Program-made: the position numbers and the translations under genes
Part shown: piece by piece, positions 8,282-15,623 of the stretch
How positions within the stretch are numbered: position 1 is the stretch's first letter
Layout: the number at the start of each line of letters is the position of its first letter
Notes under the pieces: model-generated
The model's input: only the letters and a program-made list of their open reading frames with translations
Database searches by the model: none
Told to the model about the DNA's origin: nothing
Source of the DNA: Clostridia bacterium
GTDB lineage: Bacteria; Bacillota; Clostridia; Christensenellales; CAG-138
Reading direction: 5' to 3'
DNA length: 39,915 nucleotides
NCBI GenBank assembly: GCA_016292635.1
Contig: JAEDIC010000019.1
Coordinates: forward strand, 1 to 39,915

Positions 8282-9754
8282 ATGTTCAAAACTCTGTTTT
8301 CAAGGATGCTGACCACATACCTGGCTGTAACGCTGGGGTTGCTGCTGCTTTTTTGCGTTACGGTGGGCACCGTGTTTCAGAATCAGTATATAATGGAGAA
8401 ACAGGACGAGCTTAACCGTGAGGCCTGCGAAATTGCCCTTGTTATCACCGAGCGGTATATGGACGAGGACAAGCGCACTGTTGCCCAGAATGAGCTGCTT
8501 ACCATTGCCCGAAGGTACGACGCTATGATGATAGTCCAGTTTGCAGACGATAAGCTGGGCCGCTGCGTGTTTATGGATGAGGCGTCCACGGAAAAATGGG
8601 CAGCCTGCGCGGATATGGACATTGCCGAGATAAGCAACAGCATACTTTATGGTCACGAGGGAACAAACATAACGGGTAAGCTGGCAAAGAATTATGCGGA
8701 AATGCCGGTCATGTCCCTTACCTGCCCCATAATCACCGAGGAAGGCGAAACCGTTGCTGCGCTGGTGATGCATACGGATACCAGCGATATACGGGAATCC
8801 ATACGCCAGGTATGGATGGATCTTATGCTGTATTCCTGCGTCGCCGTGGTGCTTGCCATGATGGCGGTATCCTACATTACGGGCAGGATGACAAAGCCGG
8901 TGACCGAAATGAACCAGATAGTCCGCAGGTACTCAAAGGGCGAATTTGACCTCAGAGTGCCGGACGGCGGGGAGGACGAAGTGGGTCAGCTGGGCAAAAG
9001 CTTCAATACCATGGCCGACGGACTGAATACGCTGGAGGAAGCAAGGCGAAGCTTTGTTGCCAACGTGTCCCACGAGCTGCGCTCGCCCCTTACTTCCATG
9101 CGGGGGTTTCTTGAGGCCATGCAGGACGGCACCATACCACCGGAGGAGCACGGCAAATACCTTGATATAGTAATAAACGAAAACCGCCGCATGACGGCAA
9201 TGGTAAATGACCTGCTGGATCTTGCCCGGATAGAATCCGGCCAGGTGCTGCCCAAAACAGAGGTTTTCGATATAAACGAACTGCTCACCCGCACACTGCT
9301 CACATTTGAGGCCAGGGTGGATGCGAAAAAACTTGATGTGGAGCTTGATATAGGCAGCAAAAAGCTCATGGTGGACGCGGACCCATCCCAGATAGCCCAG
9401 GTGTTGAGAAACCTTATAGACAACGCTATAAAGTTTACCCCGGAAGGGGGAAAGCTTACGTTGTCCGCCAAGGCGGATAAAAAGCAGGCCGTGATATCCG
9501 TAAGGGATTCCGGCAAGGGCATTGATAAGGAGAGCATACCGCATCTTTTCGAGCGGTTTTACAAGGCAGAAAAGGCTCATACTCCCGGCGAAAGCGCCGG
9601 AACCGGACTTGGCCTTTCCATAGTAAGGCGTATAATAGATCAGCATGATCAGGAGATAACCGTGGAATCCGAGCCATCAAAGGGAACCTGCTTCACCTTT
9701 ACGCTGAAACGGGCCAGCGATATCCACAAACCCCAGGCAAAGCTCAGGGGATGA
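8282..9754 (+). CDS. Sensor histidine kinase (HAMP-HisKA-HATPase)
   Basis: A 490-residue membrane kinase. A first membrane segment (about 11-33) is followed by an external domain of about 130 residues with no recognised ligand motif, then a second segment (about 178-200), a HAMP domain (TKPVTEMNQIVRRYSKGEFD) and the dimerisation helix with the phospho-accepting histidine at about 263 in NVSHELRSPLTSMRGF. The ATPase shows the N box NLIDNAIKFTPEGG, the G1 box DSGKGID, FERFYK and the G2 box GTGLGLSIV. It would phosphorylate the regulator encoded just upstream. Its stop codon overlaps an in-frame upstream ATG of the protease gene, so the three genes are probably one operon. Confidence 0.95.
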   Translation: MFKTLFSRMLTTYLAVTLGLLLLFCVTVGTVFQNQYIMEKQDELNREACEIALVITERYMDEDKRTVAQNELLTIARRYDAMMIVQFADDKLGRCVFMDEASTEKWAACADMDIAEISNSILYGHEGTNITGKLAKNYAEMPVMSLTCPIITEEGETVAALVMHTDTSDIRESIRQVWMDLMLYSCVAVVLAMMAVSYITGRMTKPVTEMNQIVRRYSKGEFDLRVPDGGEDEVGQLGKSFNTMADGLNTLEEARRSFVANVSHELRSPLTSMRGFLEAMQDGTIPPEEHGKYLDIVINENRRMTAMVNDLLDLARIESGQVLPKTEVFDINELLTRTLLTFEARVDAKKLDVELDIGSKKLMVDADPSQIAQVLRNLIDNAIKFTPEGGKLTLSAKADKKQAVISVRDSGKGIDKESIPHLFERFYKAEKAHTPGESAGTGLGLSIVRRIIDQHDQEITVESEPSKGTCFTFTLKRASDIHKPQAKLRG

Positions 9755-9780
9755 TAACATTCCGGAGGGAAAAGGGAAAA

Positions 9781-11220
9781 ATGGACGAATTCAACAACTA
9801 CAACGCACAGCAGGAAGAATATCGGGCTAATCACGCGGAATACCGGCAGACCGAAAACAACAGACAGAGTTGCTATACTCCGGGCGATACAAATAAGCCC
9901 AGGCAGGATAAATCCCGCGGCAACGGAGCGGGCGGCTACGTGCTTACAGGCGTGCTTTGCCTGCTGCTTGGCATCGCCATAGGCAGCGGAGTTACTGCCC
10001 TTGCCCTTTCCGCCATAAGAAACGCTATGGATGGCATAGAAGAAGCGGGGCCCAGCATAGGACAGGAGATAGAAGATGCGCTGGATGATATATTCGACGG
10101 CGGGTTTGATTTTGATTTCCACTATGACCAGAATAATGATTTCCAGACGCAGGGTGACGAATACGTTGAACAGGAAGCCATGGAGTATATAAAAAGAGAG
10201 CTTCCGGAGTTTGACGGAGCTGCCCCTGTGATAACGGATACCCAAAATCCCGCTCCGGATATTGTGGAACAGGTATATGACGGCGTTGTGGGCATAAATA
10301 CATATGGCGAATATGACGGCAGAATGGAAATGGATGGATACGGCAGCGGCTTTGTTGTATCAAGCGAGGGATATATCATCACTAATGCACACGTCATACG
10401 CGGCGCCGAAAAGGTTACGGTTACCTTTTCTGATCAGCAGGAGGCGGATGCCGAGGTGGTCGGCTCCGATTTTACGCTGGATATAGCTGTGCTTAAGGTT
10501 AAAAAAAGCGGCCTTATTCCCCTTGCCATAGGGGATTCCGATTCGGTTAGGGTGGGCGAGTTCACCATTGCCATAGGCAACCCCTCCGGCTCAGAGCTTG
10601 CGGGAACCACTACCTTCGGGATAATCAGCGCCAAGGCACGCAGCATAAATGTGGATGGCCAGCAAAACGACTATATACAGACTGACGCCGCCATAAATCC
10701 TGGCAACAGCGGCGGCCCCATGCTCAGCATGGAGGGCAAGGTGATAGGCATAACCACCGCAAAAAACATATATGCCGGCTATGATGAATACGGCAATTCC
10801 ATTTCCGCCGAAGGATTAGGTTTTGCCATACCCATCAACGAGGCTATGGAGATAGCATGTCAGCTTATTGAAAACGGCAGGATTATACGTCCCGGCATGG
10901 GCGTGAATGTAATCGGCATAGACGCGGACACTGCCGAGTATTACGGAATACCCGAGGGTATACTCATTTACAGCGTTACCCGCAACGGCTCCGCCCATAA
11001 GGCAGGGCTCAAGGTGGACGACATAATCGTCGAATACGACGGCATTGCCACCACAACACAGGATGAGTTTGTGGATTATGTGAAGGGTCTGGATTTGGGC
11101 GATGTGCTGCATCTCGTGATAAACCGTGACGGCAAGACAGTTGAAATAGACGTTATTATGGCAGACATGAACGAGATGGGTGACGAGCTTGTGGGCGGCA
11201 CCTCAAGGATTATCGAATAG
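9781..11220 (+). CDS. Membrane-anchored HtrA/DegP-type serine protease
   Basis: A 479-residue protease. A hydrophilic cytoplasmic N-terminus of about 50 residues precedes one membrane segment (VLTGVLCLLLGIAIGSGV). A strongly acidic external linker follows, with runs such as EIEDALDDIFDG and FDFDFHYDQNNDF. The trypsin-like domain has the triad His in TNAHVI (about 203), Asp in DFTLDIAVLKV (about 233) and Ser in NPGNSGGPM (about 310). A single C-terminal PDZ domain spans roughly 375-470. HtrA proteins degrade misfolded proteins outside the membrane. The ATG at 9781 is used because GGAGGGAAAAGGG lies just upstream; the alternative ATG at 9751 overlaps the kinase stop. Expression probably answers to the upstream two-component pair. 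Confidence 0.93.
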   Translation: MDEFNNYNAQQEEYRANHAEYRQTENNRQSCYTPGDTNKPRQDKSRGNGAGGYVLTGVLCLLLGIAIGSGVTALALSAIRNAMDGIEEAGPSIGQEIEDALDDIFDGGFDFDFHYDQNNDFQTQGDEYVEQEAMEYIKRELPEFDGAAPVITDTQNPAPDIVEQVYDGVVGINTYGEYDGRMEMDGYGSGFVVSSEGYIITNAHVIRGAEKVTVTFSDQQEADAEVVGSDFTLDIAVLKVKKSGLIPLAIGDSDSVRVGEFTIAIGNPSGSELAGTTTFGIISAKARSINVDGQQNDYIQTDAAINPGNSGGPMLSMEGKVIGITTAKNIYAGYDEYGNSISAEGLGFAIPINEAMEIACQLIENGRIIRPGMGVNVIGIDADTAEYYGIPEGILIYSVTRNGSAHKAGLKVDDIIVEYDGIATTTQDEFVDYVKGLDLGDVLHLVINRDGKTVEIDVIMADMNEMGDELVGGTSRIIE

Positions 11221-11250
11221 CCGGCTGAAACATACCGAAAAAACCCGGAG

Positions 11251-11290
11251 ACCAGATAAAAAGAGTTTACAAAAGCTTAACTTATCTGGT
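11251..11290. repeat. Inverted repeat around the EF-G-like gene promoter
   Basis: ACCAGATAA (11251-11259) and TTATCTGGT (11282-11290) are perfect 9-base inverted arms 22 bases apart. The -35 box lies between them and the right arm reaches the first base of the -10 box. It could be an operator or the stem of a terminator for the preceding protease gene; no U-tract follows the right arm, which favours an operator. Confidence 0.55.
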
Positions 11291-11295
11291 ATACT
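11266..11295 (+). promoter_or_regulatory. Promoter of the EF-G-like gene
   Basis: TTTACA (11266-11271) and TATACT (11290-11295) are 18 bases apart. The untranslated leader would be about 65 bases. The ribosome binding site is TTAGGGGGACTG just before the ATG at 11366. Confidence 0.7.
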
Positions 11296-11365
11296 ATTGG
11301 ATGGTGCTTTATGCGCCCGAAATACGTACTGAGAAATTATTATATTACACCTTAGGGGGACTGAA

Positions 11366-13438
11366 ATGAAGAATTACACCGCAGCAAACATCCGCAACAT
11401 CGGAGTATTTGGCCATGGCGGCGAGGGTAAGACCACCCTTACCGAGGCCATGCTCTTCAACGCCGGGCTTTTGGAGCGCCTTGGCAAGGTTGAAAACGGA
11501 ACCACCACTACCGACTATGACCCCGAAGAAGTAAAGCGCACCATTTCCATTAACTGCGCTCTTGCTCCCTTCGAGTGGAACGACGTTAAGGTAAACCTGA
11601 TCGACGCTCCCGGCTTCTTCGATTTCTACGGTGAAGTGACTGCGGCAATGCGCCTGGCAGACTCTGCCCTGATCGTAGTAGGCGCCGTTTCCGGCCCCGT
11701 TGTTGGCACTGAGAAGGCCATGGATATGTGCAAAAAGTCAGGCAAGGCCCGCATGATCGTAGTAAATCAGATGGACCGTGAAAACGCCAACTTCAATAAG
11801 GTTATGGACGAGCTGAACGCCAAGTTTGGCCCCAGTGTAGTACCCATTCAGCTGCCCATTATGGAAGGCGGCAAGCTGGTAGGCTATGTTGACACCGTTC
11901 ATATGGTAGCCAAGAAGTTTGATGGCAAGGGCGAGAAGGATATAGACATCCCCGCCGCACTGACCGATAAGGCTCAGAGCGTATACGAGGCCCTTACCGA
12001 GGCCGCTGCCGAGACCGATGAAGAACTCATGGAGAAGTTCTTCGAGGAAGGCGAGCTTTCCCGTGAAGAGATAATTTCTGGCCTGAATAAGGGCGTACTT
12101 GCCGGCGACATCACCCCCGTGTGCTGCTGCGCCGCTCAGCCCAATATTGGCGTATACACCCTGATGAACAACCTCATCAACTATATGCCCGCTGCCGATA
12201 TGGTAAAGGCTCCCAAGGCCATCAACCCCAAGACCGGCGAGGCTGTTGAAGTTAAGCAGGATGGCAAGTTTGCCGCTCAGGTAGTAAAGACCGTTGTCGA
12301 TCAGTTCGGCAAGTATTCAATAGTTAAGGTATACAGCGGCGTGCTGAGCGCAGAAGTCGCTCCCTACAATTCCCGCGAAGAAAAAGCCGAGAAGCCCTCA
12401 GCTCCCGGTATTATGCGCGGCAAGAAGTTCACTGCCGTTGATAAGCTCATCGCAGGCGACATCGGCGCCATTTCCAAGCTTCAGTTCACCGCCACCGGCG
12501 ATACTCTGTGCGATGCTTCCGCTCCCGTACAGTTCGAAGCCATAGACTTCCCCAAGCCCTGCATCAGCCTGGCAGTGTCGGCAAAGAAGCAGGGTGAGGA
12601 AGACAAGGTCTTTGCAGGGCTGAATAAGCTTTTGGAAGAGGATCCCACCATGGCAATGGAAAAGAACGTTGAGACCGGCGATGTGCTCATCTGCGGCCTT
12701 GGCGAAGTGCATCTGGATGTTCTCTGCGCAAAGCTGAAGAATAAGTCCGGCGTTGAAGCACAGATTTCCGACCCACGCATTCCTTACCGTGAGACCATCC
12801 GTGCCACCGCAGAGGCCGAAGGAAAGCATAAAAAGCAGACCGGCGGCAGCGGCCAGTTCGGCGTCGTCAATATGCGCTTTGAGCCCCTCACCAACGGCGA
12901 AGAGTTCGAGTTCGTCAATGCTATTGTTGGCGGCGTAGTTCCCAAGGAATACATCCCCGCCGTAGAAAAGGGTACCCGTGAAGCCATGAAGCACGGCGTT
13001 CTTGCCGGCTATCCCATGATCGGCGTAAAGGCCACCCTGTTCTTTGGTAAGTATCATCCCGTTGATTCCAAGGAAGTCGCATTTAAGAGCGCTGCCCGTC
13101 TCGCATATAAGGAAGCCTGTGCCAAGGCACAGCCTGCCCTTATAGAGCCGATCTATCAGTATAACATTACCGTACCCAACGAATACACCGGCGCCATCAT
13201 GGGCGATCTGTCCAGCCGCCGTGGCCGTGTTCTGGGTATGAATCCCTGCGATGAGGGCACCGAGGTTGTTGCTGAGGCCCCCCTTTCCGAAATGTTCAAG
13301 TACGCCACAGACCTGCGTTCCATGACCCAGGCCCGCGGCTCTTTCAAGAGCGAGTTCGTTCGCTACGAAGACGTTCCCGCCTTCGAGGCAAAGAAGATTA
13401 TCGAGAACGCTCAGAAGGATGAGGAAGAAGAAGAATAA
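11366..13438 (+). CDS. Elongation factor G-like GTPase (EF-G paralogue)
   Basis: A 690-residue protein with all EF-G domains: GTPase, domain II, and the domain III-V region (RIPYRETIRATAE, GSGQFGVV, then SSRRGRVLGM). The N-terminus IRNIGVFGHGGEGKTTLTEA, with TDYDPEEVKRTISI, places it in the EF-G-like branch typified by TM_1651, not with the canonical factor of the str operon. G-motif changes stand out: DAPGFFDF replaces DTPGHVDF, so the position of the catalytic histidine is Phe, and the G4 motif is NQMD instead of NKMD. The function of this branch is not established. It has its own promoter, and its codon use is strongly biased (ATC, GGC, CGC), suggesting abundant protein. The C-terminus ends in an acidic run of glutamates. 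Confidence 0.92.
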   Translation: MKNYTAANIRNIGVFGHGGEGKTTLTEAMLFNAGLLERLGKVENGTTTTDYDPEEVKRTISINCALAPFEWNDVKVNLIDAPGFFDFYGEVTAAMRLADSALIVVGAVSGPVVGTEKAMDMCKKSGKARMIVVNQMDRENANFNKVMDELNAKFGPSVVPIQLPIMEGGKLVGYVDTVHMVAKKFDGKGEKDIDIPAALTDKAQSVYEALTEAAAETDEELMEKFFEEGELSREEIISGLNKGVLAGDITPVCCCAAQPNIGVYTLMNNLINYMPAADMVKAPKAINPKTGEAVEVKQDGKFAAQVVKTVVDQFGKYSIVKVYSGVLSAEVAPYNSREEKAEKPSAPGIMRGKKFTAVDKLIAGDIGAISKLQFTATGDTLCDASAPVQFEAIDFPKPCISLAVSAKKQGEEDKVFAGLNKLLEEDPTMAMEKNVETGDVLICGLGEVHLDVLCAKLKNKSGVEAQISDPRIPYRETIRATAEAEGKHKKQTGGSGQFGVVNMRFEPLTNGEEFEFVNAIVGGVVPKEYIPAVEKGTREAMKHGVLAGYPMIGVKATLFFGKYHPVDSKEVAFKSAARLAYKEACAKAQPALIEPIYQYNITVPNEYTGAIMGDLSSRRGRVLGMNPCDEGTEVVAEAPLSEMFKYATDLRSMTQARGSFKSEFVRYEDVPAFEAKKIIENAQKDEEEEE

Positions 13439-13458
13439 TTCCCTTTTCGGGAAAACCA

Positions 13459-13485
13459 AAAGGCTCGGCTTTATGCCGGGCCTTT
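13459..13485 (+). terminator. Hairpin after the EF-G-like gene
   Basis: AAAGGCTCGGC (13459-13469) pairs over 11 positions with GCCGGGCCTTT (13475-13485), including one T-G pair, around a TTTAT loop. The U-tract is only three bases, so some read-through into the GNAT gene 17 bases downstream is likely. Confidence 0.65.
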
Positions 13486-13502
13486 GTATTGAGGAGAATA
13501 CT

Positions 13503-13991
13503 ATGGCAGAGCTAACATTCAGATTCGCAAAGCGCGGCGATGTGCCGCTCATATTTGGATTCATAAATGAACTTGCTGAATATGAAAAACTGACGGATTG
13601 CCTTGTTACTACGGAGCATGATCTGGATAAATGGATATTCCAAAAAGAAAAGGCAGAGGTGCTGTTTGTTCTTGAAGATGGAGCCGAAGTTGGGTTCGTA
13701 TTGTTTTTCAGCAGTTTTCCTGCGTATATCCATGGGGCAGGTATATATATCGAGGCGCTGTACATAAAACCGGCATATCGGGGAAAGGGATACGGCAAAG
13801 CGACATTCCAAAAGCTTGCCGTTATAGCCTTTGAGCGAGGCTGCAGCAGGATAGAATGGTGCTGCCTTGACTGGAACCCAACCATGGAGTTTTATCGTGC
13901 CATAGGGGCGGAGATAATGGATGATCTCACGGTATGCAGATTCAACAGAAAAGGGATAGAGCTGCTTGCCGGAAAAAATGACACAAACTAA
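13503..13991 (+). CDS. GNAT family N-acetyltransferase
   Basis: A 162-residue protein with the GNAT fold: an N-terminal strand-helix (FRFAKRGDVPLIFGFINELAEYEKL), the central strand YIEALYIKPAYRGKGYGKA carrying the acetyl-CoA pyrophosphate loop (R/Q-x-x-G-x-G/A), and a C-terminal WCCLDWNPTMEFYRAIGAE. The sequence resembles the diamine/spermidine acetyltransferase (SSAT-like) group, in which the ELAEYEK and DWN..A..FY motifs are typical. The substrate cannot be read from the sequence; polyamines or amino-acid-like amines are the best guess. A GAGGAG binding site lies upstream of the ATG at 13503. It probably depends on read-through from the EF-G-like gene, as I see no promoter in the 64-base gap. 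Confidence 0.85.
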   Translation: MAELTFRFAKRGDVPLIFGFINELAEYEKLTDCLVTTEHDLDKWIFQKEKAEVLFVLEDGAEVGFVLFFSSFPAYIHGAGIYIEALYIKPAYRGKGYGKATFQKLAVIAFERGCSRIEWCCLDWNPTMEFYRAIGAEIMDDLTVCRFNRKGIELLAGKNDTN

Positions 13992-14060
13992 AATGACGAC
14001 AGCATATCAAAAACCCCTGATAAATGCGATTCTTTTGCCGGGCAGAATATAAAGCAAAAC

Positions 14061-14087
14061 AAAAAAGCCACCCAAAGGTGACTTTTT
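14061..14087 (-). terminator. Terminator of tRNA-Asn, also usable from the + strand
   Basis: On the minus strand AAAAAGTCACC pairs with GGTGGCTTTTTT around a TTTG loop, directly after the tRNA. The same hairpin read on the + strand ends in TTTTT and could end the GNAT transcript. Confidence 0.85.
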
Positions 14088-14092
14088 CGCAT

Positions 14093-14168
14093 TGGCTCCC
14101 CCTGTTGGACTCGAACCAACGACACTGCGGTTAACAGCCGCATGCTCTACCGACTGAGCTAAGGAGGA
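14093..14168 (-). tRNA. tRNA-Asn (anticodon GTT)
   Basis: The minus strand folds into a full cloverleaf of 76 bases with CCA encoded. The acceptor arm TCCTCCT pairs with AGGGGGA, the D arm contains AGCTCAGTCGGTAGAGC, the anticodon arm is TGCGG-CTGTTAA-CCGCA with anticodon GTT, and the T arm contains GGTTCGAGTCC. It reads AAC and AAU codons. It stands alone, with its own promoter and terminator. Confidence 0.97.
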
Positions 14169-14182
14169 ACGGCACGAGTGTT

Positions 14183-14211
14183 ATTGTACAGCATTTGGAA
14201 GAGTATTGCAA
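14183..14211 (-). promoter_or_regulatory. Promoter of tRNA-Asn
   Basis: On the minus strand TTGCAA (14211-14206) and TACAAT (14188-14183) are 17 bases apart, about 15 bases before the mature 5' end of the tRNA. Confidence 0.75.
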
Positions 14212-14259
14212 GCCCTTTTTTATAAAAAATCAGGATATATTTTTTCGGCATGGGTATGG

Positions 14260-14288
14260 TTGAAGGTGAGAGGGCAGAGGGGTATAAT
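14260..14288 (+). promoter_or_regulatory. Promoter of the RluA-family gene
   Basis: TTGAAG (14260-14265) and a consensus TATAAT (14283-14288) are 17 bases apart, upstream of the ribosome binding site GGGAGG at 14308-14313. Confidence 0.7.
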
Positions 14289-14323
14289 TTTCTCATGGAT
14301 TTACGCGGGGAGGTGGATACGGC

Positions 14324-15205
14324 ATGCAGAGGATGACTCTTTTCATAACGGATGAACTTGCGGGACGCAAAGTAGAGAGCATACTGCACAATGAATTTGC
14401 CATGTCGGTTTCCTACATTTCCAGACTTAAACGAAGGCCGTTTGGCATAACGCTGAACGGGCAAAAGGCATACACCACAGCCATAACTGCGGAGGGAGAT
14501 AAGCTTTCCGCAGAGATAGGTGACCCTGAGGATTACGTGAGAGCTTTGCCAATGGAGGCAGAGCTGTGCGTACCGTGGCAGGATGAATTCATTGCGATAA
14601 TTGACAAGGCTGCGGGCATGGCGGTGCACCAGTCCACCCGGGACCCAAATGAGCTTACGCTGGAAAACGCGTTTGCCGCCCGGTTTCCGGCGGGCGAGAA
14701 TTTTCATCCGGTAAGCAGGCTGGACAGGGGCACCACCGGCCTTATGACGGTTGCAAAGAGCGGATATATGCATGAGCGACTCAAAAGGCTGCTGCATACG
14801 GATATGTTTAAGAGAGAGTATATAGGTATAGCCGAAGGCAAATTTGCCAAAATGGAAGACCGTATAGAGCTGCCCATAGGCATGGCAGATGGCTCCGCAT
14901 ACAAGCGGGCGATAAGGGAAGACGGCGCTCCGGCTCTTACAGAATACAAAGTGCTGTATGCGCGAGGTGACGTTACTGTTTTGAGGCTTATACCCCATAC
15001 AGGACGTACCCATCAGCTACGGCTGCATATGGCCGCAATAGGACACCCGCTGGCAGGAGACTGGCTGTATGGCAACAGGAGGCAGGATATTGCCAGACCT
15101 GCCCTGCATTCGGCTGAGCTGTGGCTGACCCACCCCATAAGCGGTGATGCGCTGCACCTGACCTCCCCATTGCCGGAAGATATGAAAAGGCTTATAACAG
15201 AATAA
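14324..15205 (+). CDS. RluA-family pseudouridine synthase
   Basis: A 293-residue protein. The N-terminal 70 residues look like an S4-type RNA-binding domain (GRKVESILHNEFAMSVSYISRLKR). The catalytic domain carries VSRLDRGTTGLMTVAKS, in which the aspartate of RLD is the nucleophile, followed by KREYIGIAEG and HTGRTHQLRLHMAAIGHPLAGDWLYG split over two motifs. This is the RluC/RluD/RluA layout. These enzymes convert uridine to pseudouridine in rRNA or tRNA; the site cannot be told from the sequence. The ATG at 14324 has GGGAGG ten bases upstream; the second ATG at 14333 has no usable site. The gene is divergent from tRNA-Asn and ends at a strong bidirectional terminator. Confidence 0.92.
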   Translation: MQRMTLFITDELAGRKVESILHNEFAMSVSYISRLKRRPFGITLNGQKAYTTAITAEGDKLSAEIGDPEDYVRALPMEAELCVPWQDEFIAIIDKAAGMAVHQSTRDPNELTLENAFAARFPAGENFHPVSRLDRGTTGLMTVAKSGYMHERLKRLLHTDMFKREYIGIAEGKFAKMEDRIELPIGMADGSAYKRAIREDGAPALTEYKVLYARGDVTVLRLIPHTGRTHQLRLHMAAIGHPLAGDWLYGNRRQDIARPALHSAELWLTHPISGDALHLTSPLPEDMKRLITE

Positions 15206-15228
15206 AGGCCGGGATATCCCGGCCTTTT
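15204..15228. terminator. Bidirectional terminator between the RluA-family gene and the phage-like cassette
   Basis: AAAGGCCGGG (15204-15213) and CCCGGCCTTT (15218-15227) form a perfect 10-bp stem around ATAT. It is flanked by T-rich ends on both strands and lies between convergent genes. Confidence 0.9.
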
Positions 15229-15230
15229 GC

Positions 15231-15623
15231 CTATGACGATGCTTTGGGCGTCAGCTTTTTTATGCTTCCATGGGCTGTTATGGAATATATGCCTGTGGCT
15301 TCGTTATATGCTTTGGTGCATGATGAATTGGAGGGAAAGAAGTACATTTCACTTCCCGAGCTGGCTCCCGGTATGCAATAGCTGCTTCGCATCTGGTAAT
15401 TAAATAATTCTTCGTCATTATAATCCACCAATAATGCAACGGGGTCAGTCATAGTAAAAATACCAGCCGCATTATCCGTCTCAAACTCGTAACATACATA
15501 CCAGGTAGTTTGTTTGGTCACGTTCTCAGCCTGATGTATCACCATAGAGGGAATAATTGTTACATCATAAGGAAGATTCTCATTTGCTTCTATCATGAGA
15601 AGCGCGCGTCTTCGTGACATCAT
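15231..15623 (-). CDS. Unknown protein downstream of the BppU-like gene, phage-type
   Basis: A 130-residue protein starting MMSRRRALLMIEANENLPYD. I do not know a function. The short MSRRRALLM start is of a type I associate with small proteins encoded beside tail-fibre genes in phages of gut Firmicutes; that is recollection, not a search. The rest is rich in strands (TTWYVCYEFETDNAAGIF, then VALLVDYNDEELF) with no signal peptide or membrane segment. Its ATG overlaps the stop codon of the upstream BppU-like gene as ATGA, so the two are translationally coupled. It ends at the bidirectional terminator at 15204-15228. It may be a fibre-tip or accessory domain split from the upstream protein. Confidence 0.7.
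   Translation of the reverse strand: MMSRRRALLMIEANENLPYDVTIIPSMVIHQAENVTKQTTWYVCYEFETDNAAGIFTMTDPVALLVDYNDEELFNYQMRSSYCIPGASSGSEMYFFPSNSSCTKAYNEATGIYSITAHGSIKKLTPKASS

Noticed and set aside
12398..13885. 495-codon open frame on the minus strand
   Set aside because: It runs antisense across the EF-G-like gene, its terminator hairpin and the GNAT gene; no protein motif is visible.
14093..14168. tRNA-Asn as an integration site for the phage-like cassette
   Set aside because: The RluA-family gene lies between them, no integrase is present, and I saw no second copy of the tRNA 3' end.
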